Assembly: GCA_919901875.1 (NCBI GenBank)
Contig: CAKKQG010000141.1
Location: 2,358 to 10,359 of the forward strand
Reading direction: 5' to 3'
Source: Anaerolineales bacterium
GTDB taxonomy: Bacteria; Chloroflexota; Anaerolineae; Anaerolineales; VGOW01
DNA length: 8,002 nucleotides
Positions 1 to 5,779 of the stretch are shown piece after piece (positions within the stretch are counted from its first letter, which is position 1; each line of letters starts with the position of its first letter). The notes beneath the pieces are model-generated. The model saw only the letters and a list, made by a program, of their open reading frames with translations. It was not told the origin of the DNA and did no database searches. Both the position numbers and the translations under genes were made by a program.

Positions 1-83
1 GATGGCGTATCGCATATTGCGTATCGCGGATGGCGTATCGCATATTGCGTATCGCGGATGGCGTATCGCATATTGCGTATCGC
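1..83. repeat. 28-bp tandem repeat, about three copies
   Basis: A 28-base unit beginning GATGGCGTATCGCATATT and ending GCGTATCGCG occurs at 1-28, 29-56 and 57-83; the third copy departs from the unit after 83. The unit is itself built from the shorter words GCGTATCGC and GCATATT. The copies are directly adjacent with no unique spacers, so this is a simple tandem array and not CRISPR. The array may extend upstream of the window. Arrays of this kind often vary in copy number, and no function is visible. Confidence 0.9.
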
Positions 84-84
84 A

Positions 85-117
85 TATTGCGTATTCGTAA
101 CAACTGAATACGCAATA
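85..117. repeat. inverted repeat in the khpB upstream region
   Basis: TATTGCGTATTC at 85-96 is exactly complementary to GAATACGCAATA at 106-117, with a 9-base loop (97-105). It bridges the 28-bp array and the 7-bp array and uses the same GCGTAT word in both orientations. No T-run follows, so it does not look like an intrinsic terminator. It could fold in RNA or be a relic of inverted repeat insertion. Confidence 0.75.
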
Positions 118-122
118 CGAAA

Positions 123-164
123 CACGTATCACGCATCACGTATCACGTATCACGTATCACGTAT
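123..164. repeat. 7-bp CACGTAT tandem repeat, six copies
   Basis: Six head-to-tail heptamers run from 123 to 164. Five are CACGTAT, and the second (130-136) is CACGCAT. The array stops 7 bases before the ATG at 172, so it would be in the leader of the Jag/KhpB mRNA. CACGTA is near-palindromic with TACGTG. Copy number could alter expression of the gene, but nothing in the sequence proves this. Confidence 0.9.
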
Positions 165-171
165 TTACTCT

Positions 172-828
172 ATGACTGATAACCGCACCTTCATCGAAAT
201 GATTGCGCCCACGGTGGATGAAGCCATCGCCGACGGGCTGCGCGAACTCGGCCTGAGTCGGGACGCCGTGGACGTTGAAGTATTAGATCAAGGTGATTCT
301 GTTGAAGGTCGTCGGGCGCGTGTCCGACTTTCCATTAGACCCGAAGGACAGCCTGAAGACGAAACCTTGCAAGTGGCGCGTCAGGCATTACAAGAATTGT
401 TGAACAAGATGCATTTGCGGGCTCACATCGTCACTCAATGGGGCGAAGCGACGGAGGGTGAGGAGCGTCCGCTTCTGCTCGATGTAGAGGGCGATGATCT
501 CAGTTTATTAATTGGTCGGCGCGGCGAGACGTTGGCGGCGCTGCAATATATCTTGCGCTTGATCGTCAACAAACAGTTAAACTCGGTGGTCAACATCATC
601 GTAGATGTTGAGAGCTATAAAAGCCGACGCGAAGAACAATTGAAACGCTTGGCGCAACGACTGGCAGAGCAAGCGACGCAACAACGACGCACGCTGTCGC
701 TCGAACCTATGCCAGCCAACGAGCGGCGGATCGTTCATTTGACGCTGCGCGACCACCCCGAGGTGATGACTGAAAGTGTGGGGGAAGGCGAGTTCCGCAA
801 AGTGACCATCATTCCCAAGAAAAAATAA
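172..828 (+). CDS. khpB: Jag/KhpB-type RNA-binding protein (Jag-N, KH, R3H)
   Basis: This is a 218-residue cytoplasmic single-stranded nucleic-acid binding protein of the SpoIIIJ-associated Jag/KhpB family. Residues about 7-55 match a Jag-N domain (TVDEAIADGLRELGLS followed by VDVEVLDQG). Residues 100-147 form a KH domain with the loop motif IGRRGETL (GRRG at 115-118). Residues 152-214 form an R3H domain with R185xxxH189 and a basic tail. In other bacteria KhpB pairs with KhpA and affects RNA stability, cell length and division; that role is family knowledge. The gene often follows yidC, but only repeats are visible upstream. The frame is open back to 58, but those extra residues only translate the repeats, whereas the Jag-N domain starts right after the ATG at 172. 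No Shine-Dalgarno sequence is visible. A terminator follows directly. Confidence 0.92.
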   Translation: MTDNRTFIEMIAPTVDEAIADGLRELGLSRDAVDVEVLDQGDSVEGRRARVRLSIRPEGQPEDETLQVARQALQELLNKMHLRAHIVTQWGEATEGEERPLLLDVEGDDLSLLIGRRGETLAALQYILRLIVNKQLNSVVNIIVDVESYKSRREEQLKRLAQRLAEQATQQRRTLSLEPMPANERRIVHLTLRDHPEVMTESVGEGEFRKVTIIPKKK

Positions 829-837
829 ACGTTATCG

Positions 838-878
838 AAAAGACCTCGCGGGTTTCAAAAACCCGCGAGGTCTTTTTT
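838..878 (+). terminator. intrinsic terminator after khpB
   Basis: AGACCTCGCGGGTTT (841-855) pairs perfectly with AAACCCGCGAGGTCT (859-873) around the loop CAA. Flanking AAA (838-840) also pairs with TTT (874-876), giving 18 base pairs, and the T-run continues to 878. It sits 10 bases after the khpB stop codon (826-828), so it should end that transcript. The stem sequence resembles a dispersed hairpin that I recall from Anaerolineae genomes, so it may be a repeated element used as a terminator. Confidence 0.9.
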
Positions 879-880
879 GT

Positions 881-934
881 TGCAAGTGGCTTGCAGAGAG
901 TTCGGCTCGGCAATTGCTTTGCAATGCTCTCTGC
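881..934. repeat. overlapping inverted repeats in intergenic region
   Basis: Three nested or overlapping dyads lie between the terminator and the next promoter. TGCAAG (881-886) pairs with CTTGCA (890-895). GCAGAGAG (893-900) pairs with CTCTCTGC (927-934). Inside the latter, ATTGC (913-917) pairs with GCAAT (921-925). The first and second stems share bases 893-895 and cannot form fully at the same time. There is no T-run after them. They could be an operator upstream of the response-regulator promoter, a small repeat element, or a decayed structure. Confidence 0.55.
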
Positions 935-944
935 TGGCGGTGGA

Positions 945-953
945 TGTTAGAAT
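945..953 (+). promoter_or_regulatory. possible extended -10 promoter for the receiver/GAF operon
   Basis: TGTTAGAAT fits the extended -10 form TGnTAnAAT and is followed by the AT-rich AATTT. There is no good -35 hexamer at 16-18 bases, which extended -10 promoters can tolerate. The ATG at 972 lies 18 bases downstream, leaving a very short leader without a Shine-Dalgarno sequence. The position after a terminator and before the first cluster gene supports it, but it is a sequence match only. Confidence 0.4.
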
Positions 954-971
954 AATTTCCACTGAACAATT

Positions 972-1361
972 ATGACCGAAGAAAAAAAGCTCGTTATGTG
1001 TATTGAGGACAATCCGGATAATCGCACGCTCGTCGTACGGGTGTTGATGGCAGAAGGGTACGACGTCGTCACCGCCGGCAACGCGAAAGAAGGGCTGTCG
1101 CTGGTGAGAAATCTGCATCCCGACGTGATCTTGATTGACATCAACATGCCAGAGATTGACGGGTTTACCCTCACCGCAAAATTACGCGAGATGAAACATC
1201 TCGACGGTGTCCCGGTGGTCGCCATCACTGCCAACGTTATGAAAGGTGATCGCGAAAAAACCTTCGCCGCCGGTTGCGACGGATATATCCAAAAACCGAT
1301 CAATGTCGATCTGTTCCCACAACAGGTAGCAAAATTTATCAAAGAGGCACACACACTATGA
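972..1361 (+). CDS. receiver-only response regulator (DivK/CheY-like)
   Basis: This 129-residue protein consists of a single receiver domain with no output domain. The acidic pair is E12-D13, the phosphate-accepting aspartate is D56 (VILIDINMPEIDG), the switch threonine is T86 (VVAITAN), and the conserved lysine is K108 (GYIQKPIN). All residues needed for phosphorylation and switching are present. The stretch MKGDREKTFAAGCDGYIQKP resembles DivK-like stand-alone receivers. Such proteins pass phosphate onward or act by protein contact with kinases, phosphotransfer proteins or enzymes. It is the first gene of the cluster, and its stop overlaps the next start (ATGA at 1358-1361), so the two receivers are probably translationally coupled. 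The partner kinase is not in the window. Confidence 0.93.
   Translation: MTEEKKLVMCIEDNPDNRTLVVRVLMAEGYDVVTAGNAKEGLSLVRNLHPDVILIDINMPEIDGFTLTAKLREMKHLDGVPVVAITANVMKGDREKTFAAGCDGYIQKPINVDLFPQQVAKFIKEAHTL
1341..1347 (+). promoter_or_regulatory. ribosome binding site for second receiver
   Basis: AAAGAGG lies 10 bases before the ATG at 1358, inside the end of the first receiver gene. It helps select 1358 as the start over the in-frame ATG at 1274, together with the ATGA overlap. Confidence 0.5.
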
Positions 1362-1819
1362 TCGCCAATTCTCCTGACAGCCAACCCGTCAATCTCAAGC
1401 GCAAGCCGGTTCATCCCAAAGACGCGACGATTCTAATCGTCGAGGACAATCCATCGAACTTTGTTTTGATGGCGCGGATGCTCGCCTATATGGGTGTGCA
1501 GCGTTGCGAATGGAAAACATCTGGCTGGCAGGTGGTCGAATTCGCCGACACCCTGCCCCAAGTGTATTTAATTTTGATGGACATCCGTCTGCCCTACGAG
1601 GACGGTTACGCCGCGTTGAAAAAATTGCGCGATCATCCACGCCTGACCGACACCATGGTCGTGGCGGTCACCGCCGAAGCGAGCTCGGAACAAATGGCAA
1701 AAGCTCGCGCGGCGGGTTTCGATGGATTCATCGGCAAGCCGCTCGATCCCGATAAGTTTCCCGATCAAATAAGCCACTTGCTGCGCGGCGAAGAAGTGTG
1801 GGACCTGGGAACACGCTAA
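1358..1819 (+). CDS. second receiver-only response regulator
   Basis: This 153-residue protein has a roughly 22-residue polar N-terminal extension, then one receiver domain and a short tail. The acidic pair is E29-D30 (LIVEDNPSNF), the phospho-acceptor is D75 (LILMDIRLP), the switch threonine is T105 (VVAVTAE), and the conserved lysine is K127 (GKPLDPDKF). The site is therefore complete. The alpha1-beta2 region is unusual in having RCEWKTSGWQVVEF with a cysteine and two tryptophans. No output domain is seen. The start at 1358 is chosen because the receiver begins after it, the four-base overlap with the previous gene is typical of coupling, and residues encoded upstream are the first receiver read in another frame. 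It may act in the same relay as the first receiver, either as a phosphate sink or with a different target. Confidence 0.92.
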   Translation: MIANSPDSQPVNLKRKPVHPKDATILIVEDNPSNFVLMARMLAYMGVQRCEWKTSGWQVVEFADTLPQVYLILMDIRLPYEDGYAALKKLRDHPRLTDTMVVAVTAEASSEQMAKARAAGFDGFIGKPLDPDKFPDQISHLLRGEEVWDLGTR

Positions 1820-1827
1820 GACTTCGC

Positions 1828-1866
1828 GCTCCAACTCTGACAATCCAAATAGAGTTCAGAGCGAGC
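1828..1866 (+). other. weak hairpin between receiver and large GAF gene
   Basis: CTCTGA (1835-1840) pairs with TCAGAG (1856-1861), and the flanking GCTC (1828-1831) pairs with GAGC (1863-1866). No T-run follows and the stem is short. It might be a processing or attenuation structure separating the receiver pair from the 1871 gene, or it may be chance. The 51-base gap (1820-1870) has no clear promoter and no strong ribosome binding site. Confidence 0.3.
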
Positions 1867-1870
1867 TGCT

Positions 1871-4800
1871 ATGTTGGATTCCATTATCACTCCCCTCAGC
1901 CGAGTCCTCCGCCTCTCGCGCAACCAGATCATCTTGATCGGGCTTGTCATTTTAGTGAGCTTGATGGCAGAAGGCTTGCTCATCGTCAATTATGTTCAGT
2001 TGACGAAAAACATCCAACAAAACTTCACACCTGCTTCAAAACTCCTGCCGCAGATCAGCGAACTTCGGCTTGAGGTCTTGCGACTGGAAAGCGTGACGTT
2101 AGCCGCGTTGGTGAACGAAGGATCGGATTTCACAACCGCCAATCTCCTGCGCCTCAGACTTGAAGATCGTCTGAGGCAGATGCAAAAGACCTCCGCCGAT
2201 CAGTCGCACTATCTCCCCTCGATTGAAGTCACCAAACAACTTTTAGCCAATTACGATACGCTGATCGCCACCTACCGCAACACACCACCGGGAGAACGAC
2301 GCTCCATTGTGGCTCTCGTTGCTTCGCAGCTGCAAGCGCAATTCCGCGCCGTCGAAAAAGCGCTCGATCAACTTTACATCACGGAAGAAAAACGTTTCAC
2401 CGTCGCCGGCAGCGACGCCGTCAACACCCTCAACACGGCGCAGGTCGTTTCGGCGATCATGGCACTGATCGTCCTCATCTTTGGTGTATCGTTATTTGTT
2501 CTCATCCGCCAAAACACTCAGACAGAATTTGGACAGGCATCTGAACGCTGGTCTATCACAGCAGACATCGGTCAGGCCGCCTCCTCACCCCATACCCTTG
2601 ATCAACTATTGGAGACAACACTCAATTTGATCCGTAGCCGGCTGGGATATTTTGCTGCCTCATTTTATTTGCTCGATGACAAAGGGGAATATGCCGCTTT
2701 CAAAGCCGGGGGCAGCGCGGCAGGTACGTATCCAAAAGAGATTGGATACAAGGTTCTAAAAGGCTCGAATTCCATTATTGGTTATGTCATTGCCAATAAT
2801 ACTCATCGCTTAACTTATACCTACACCTCCGAGCCCAATTTCCGAAATGAAATGTTGCCCGGCACACATTCCGAACTTGCGGTGCCATTACGACAAAACG
2901 GTCAAGTCATCGGCGCGCTGGATGTGCAGGCGCTCGAATCTTATGGCTTCACTCAAGAAGATGTGGCGATCCTGCAAACCATCGCCGATCAAGTTGCCGT
3001 CGCCATCGGCACAGCCGCCCAATACACACGCGAACATAGACGCTCGCAAACCGTCACCCTACTGGCTGAAGCCTTTGTGGAATTAACCAATCCAAAGATC
3101 AACCCTGATCCAACCGACCTCAACGGATTTTTTGATGTTGTGCGCCAACACGTCACTGACGCCATGAGCGTCGAACACATTTATATCGCGCTGCACGACG
3201 CCAACACGACCGTCTTCGAAATTCCTTATAAGTATGACAACGGTCAAGTCACGTCGCTTCCTTCTAAACAGTTGAACGACGATTTGACGAGCGCCATTAT
3301 CAAGAATCGCCTGCCGTTGTTAGTGAACGGCGAAAAAGAAGAGGGTGGAAAGACGGCGGCGATCAATAGAGGCGAGGATGCCGCCCAATCATTTTTGGGC
3401 GTGCCGATCATCGTCGGCGATGCTGTCGTCGGTGTATTGGCGATTCAAGATTTAAATCAGCCGGGGCGATTTAATCAAGCCGATGAAGATTTTTTGAAAA
3501 TTATTGGCAAGCAGATCGGAGTCGCCGTGCAAAACGCGCGGCTCTATCAACAAGTTCAACGCCGCGCCGATCAATTACTTGCCGCGGCCGAAGTCAGCCG
3601 CGCCTCGATCTCAGTCATCAACCCCGACGAGTTGATTGTGAAAGCCGCCGAACTCATCCGCGAGCGTTTCAATCTCTACTACATCGCCGTATTCCTGGTT
3701 GACAAGGGATGGGCAGTCTTGCGATACGCCACCGGCAGCGCCGGAGAGGAATTGCTCAAGCGCAAACACCGTCTTGAAATTGGCGGGAACTCCATGGTCG
3801 GCACGGCAATCTCGCGGCGTCAAGCGCGTATCGCCCTCGACGCCGACAGCGAAGCAGTGCGCTTCGTCAATCCCTTTTTGCCAGAGACACATTCCGAAAT
3901 GGCATTGCCCCTCATCGTCGGCGATGAGGTGTTGGGCGCGCTGGACGCGCAATCCACTAAATACAACGCCTTCTCCGAATCAGACATCATCGTTCTACAA
4001 ACGATGGCCGATCAGATCGCTATTGCGCTTGAGAACGCCAACCTGATCAACGAAACACAAATCCGTTTCAACGAAATTGCCACGCTCAATCAGATCAGCC
4101 AAGCCGTCACGGCGCAAACCGACTTGCGGACATTGCTCGATACAGCCTGCCAAGAGATCGCCCGCATCACTAACGTCACCAATGTTTACGTTGCCTTGTA
4201 CGACGAGCAAAGCAAGATGTTCGAAATCCCTTATATGTATGAAGAGGGACAGGTTTACACCATCCCGCCCAACCCGTTGGGTCGTGGCTTGACCGGCATT
4301 ATTATCCAAACTCGCAAGCCGCTGTTGATCAATAACGAAGAAGACGCCTCGAAACTCGGCGCGATAGCCGGCGGCACGAACATCGTCGCGCAATCGTACC
4401 TGGGCGTGCCGATGATGGCCGGGCAAAACGTGGTCGGCGTATTGGCAATTCAAGATTTAAATCAGCCGGGGCGTTTCAACGAATCGCAGATGCGATTTTT
4501 GGAAACCGTCAGCGCGCAAATCGCCATCGCCATTCAGAACACGCGCCTCTTTGAACAAACCAAGACCCGCGCCGATGAACTTGCGGCGATCAACCGCATC
4601 GCCAGCGCGGCGAGTTCGGCGTTGGATGCTCCCACTTTGTTGAAAGCGGTGGTCGGCGAAATGGCTTCGATCTTCAACGCTACCCAAAGCGATATTGCCC
4701 TGCGCGATCCATCCGGCAAAAGTCTCACCGTGGTCGCCGCCTTCCGCTCGGAGGCCGACGCGCAGCACATCGTCGGTTCGCCGATACTTCTTGCCGACAG

Positions 4801-5779
4801 CCAATCCGCACAACAAGTGATCCGCACGCAAACAACGCTGGTCGTCAACGACGCACAGGTCAACCCGATCATTTCAACGATGCACGGCAGCGACGTGGAA
4901 GCAATAATGATGACGCCGCTGATCGTGCGCGGCGAAGTGATCGGCACGGTTGAAATTGATTCGAATCTGCCCGGCAAAGAATTTACTCCGGAGGACGTTG
5001 CACTGGCAGAGACGCTTTCCAGTCAGATTGCTAACGCGATTGAAAACAGCCGCTTGTATCAGCAAGTGCAGCGCCGCGCCGACCAACTGCTCGCCGCTTC
5101 CGAAGTCAGCCGCGCCTCGATTTCAATTACCGATCCCGAAGAGTTGATCGTCAAATCGGTTGAACTCATTCGCGAGCGATTTAACTTGTACTATGCCGCG
5201 ATGTTCTTGGTGGACGACGTGGGACACTGGGCAGTATTAAGACACGCCACAGGTGAAGCCGGTCAAGAATTATTGCGCCGTCAACATCGTCTTGAAATTG
5301 GCGGACGCTCGATGGTCGGCTCGGCTGTCGCCGGGCGTCAAGCGCGTATTGCTTTGGATGTCGGTGTCGAAGCGGTGCGCTTCGCCAACCCCCTTCTGCC
5401 AGAGACACATTCGGAAATGGCGCTGCCCCTGATCGTTGGCGCAACCGTCATTGGCGCGCTCGACGTGCAATCCACCGAATACAACGCCTTCTCTGAAGCC
5501 GACATCATCGTTCTGCAAACCATGACCGATCAACTGGCAACGGCGATCCAAAATGCGCGGTTGATCGAGGAAACTGAAAAGGCACTTTCCGAAACGCGCC
5601 GCTTGGCGAATCGCGAACGCACCGTCAATGCCATCAGCGATAAGATGCGCCGCCTGCCCAACGTGAACACGATCCTCACCACGGCCTTGATCGAACTTGG
5701 CAAAAGTCTGGGCGCAAGCAAAGGCACGGTGCGGGTAGGCTTGCCATCTCCTGAGACGCAAAAGACGACGGAACTATGA
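1871..5779 (+). CDS. membrane protein with six tandem GAF domains
   Basis: This 1302-residue protein looks like a sensor without a transmitter. An N-terminal TM helix (about 18-43) and a second (about 192-213) enclose a mostly helical, probably extracytoplasmic region (44-191) like a four-helix-bundle sensor. No HAMP is evident after the second TM. Six GAF domains follow at about 240-380, 395-555, 582-722, 750-890, 920-1060 and 1086-1228, joined by helical linkers such as RLYQQVQRRADQLLAA. Several carry the core motif HSEMALPLIVG...GALDVQS. GAF3 and GAF6 are about three-quarters identical by hand alignment, and GAF2 and GAF4 share FEIPY and GVLAIQDLNQPGRFN. Residues 1241-1302 are only the start of a further GAF. 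There is one cysteine (C760). GAF ligands cannot be read from sequence. The role is inferred as multi-signal input for a two-component or similar pathway. The stop overlaps the next start by ATGA. Confidence 0.88.
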   Translation: MLDSIITPLSRVLRLSRNQIILIGLVILVSLMAEGLLIVNYVQLTKNIQQNFTPASKLLPQISELRLEVLRLESVTLAALVNEGSDFTTANLLRLRLEDRLRQMQKTSADQSHYLPSIEVTKQLLANYDTLIATYRNTPPGERRSIVALVASQLQAQFRAVEKALDQLYITEEKRFTVAGSDAVNTLNTAQVVSAIMALIVLIFGVSLFVLIRQNTQTEFGQASERWSITADIGQAASSPHTLDQLLETTLNLIRSRLGYFAASFYLLDDKGEYAAFKAGGSAAGTYPKEIGYKVLKGSNSIIGYVIANNTHRLTYTYTSEPNFRNEMLPGTHSELAVPLRQNGQVIGALDVQALESYGFTQEDVAILQTIADQVAVAIGTAAQYTREHRRSQTVTLLAEAFVELTNPKINPDPTDLNGFFDVVRQHVTDAMSVEHIYIALHDANTTVFEIPYKYDNGQVTSLPSKQLNDDLTSAIIKNRLPLLVNGEKEEGGKTAAINRGEDAAQSFLGVPIIVGDAVVGVLAIQDLNQPGRFNQADEDFLKIIGKQIGVAVQNARLYQQVQRRADQLLAAAEVSRASISVINPDELIVKAAELIRERFNLYYIAVFLVDKGWAVLRYATGSAGEELLKRKHRLEIGGNSMVGTAISRRQARIALDADSEAVRFVNPFLPETHSEMALPLIVGDEVLGALDAQSTKYNAFSESDIIVLQTMADQIAIALENANLINETQIRFNEIATLNQISQAVTAQTDLRTLLDTACQEIARITNVTNVYVALYDEQSKMFEIPYMYEEGQVYTIPPNPLGRGLTGIIIQTRKPLLINNEEDASKLGAIAGGTNIVAQSYLGVPMMAGQNVVGVLAIQDLNQPGRFNESQMRFLETVSAQIAIAIQNTRLFEQTKTRADELAAINRIASAASSALDAPTLLKAVVGEMASIFNATQSDIALRDPSGKSLTVVAAFRSEADAQHIVGSPILLADSQSAQQVIRTQTTLVVNDAQVNPIISTMHGSDVEAIMMTPLIVRGEVIGTVEIDSNLPGKEFTPEDVALAETLSSQIANAIENSRLYQQVQRRADQLLAASEVSRASISITDPEELIVKSVELIRERFNLYYAAMFLVDDVGHWAVLRHATGEAGQELLRRQHRLEIGGRSMVGSAVAGRQARIALDVGVEAVRFANPLLPETHSEMALPLIVGATVIGALDVQSTEYNAFSEADIIVLQTMTDQLATAIQNARLIEETEKALSETRRLANRERTVNAISDKMRRLPNVNTILTTALIELGKSLGASKGTVRVGLPSPETQKTTEL
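3434..3468 (+). repeat. 35-bp direct repeat inside GAF2 (copy 1)
   Basis: This segment encodes part of VLAIQDLNQPGR in GAF2. It matches 4439-4473 in GAF4 at 34 of 35 bases, and the last 26 bases are identical. Silent positions are also conserved, including the less GC-rich codons of GATTTAAATCAG. That points to recent duplication or gene conversion between the two domains. Confidence 0.85.
3551..4060 (+). repeat. duplicated linker-GAF module, copy 1 (GAF3)
   Basis: Residues 561-730 align with residues 1065-1236 (5063-5578). By hand about 77% of residues match, with a two-residue insertion in the later copy where DKGW becomes DDVGHW. DNA similarity includes a perfect 22-base match (3588-3609 with 5100-5121). 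The repeat begins in the helical linker after GAF2, so linker and domain moved as a unit. Confidence 0.85.
4439..4473 (+). repeat. 35-bp direct repeat inside GAF4 (copy 2)
   Basis: This is the second copy of the 3434-3468 segment, 1005 bases (335 codons) downstream and in the same frame. The only difference is G at 3442 against A at 4447. The rest of GAF2 and GAF4 is far less alike, so the identity is local. Confidence 0.85.
5063..5578 (+). repeat. duplicated linker-GAF module, copy 2 (GAF6)
   Basis: This is the second copy of the 3551-4060 module, offset by 1512 bases at its start and 1518 at its end. The linker RLYQQVQRRADQLLAA precedes both copies, although different GAF domains (GAF2 and GAF5) lie before them. 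This places a recombination edge in or near that helix. Confidence 0.85.

Noticed and set aside
1..164. CRISPR array
   Set aside because: The repeats are contiguous, with no unique spacers of constant length and no cas genes.
58..171. 38-residue N-terminal extension of the Jag/KhpB frame starting at 58
   Set aside because: The residues are direct translation of the tandem repeats (repeating YRI, TYH and SRITYH patterns) and lie before the Jag-N domain, which begins at the ATG at 172.
1274..1357. Upstream in-frame ATG at 1274 for the second receiver
   Set aside because: It would encode 28 residues from within the first receiver in another frame with no receiver-like content. The ATG at 1358 has an ATGA overlap and a ribosome binding site.
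947..1414. Minus-strand open frame across the first receiver
   Set aside because: It is antisense to a receiver with all catalytic residues in place, and its own translation shows no domain.
1820..1870. Terminator between the receivers and the large GAF gene
   Set aside because: The dyad is short and is not followed by a T-run, so it is listed only as a weak hairpin.
5270..5761. Minus-strand open frame of 163 codons
   Set aside because: It lies fully antisense to the conserved GAF6 region. Such frames arise from GC-biased codon use, and the translation has no recognisable domain. The same reasoning excludes 3995-4453, 4457-4831, 3611-3952 and 6322-6735 on the minus strand.
1871..5779. Phytochrome or bilin photoreceptor
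   Set aside because: There is no PAS-GAF-PHY order, no chromophore-binding cysteine in the expected place and no typical DIP or PRxSF motifs.
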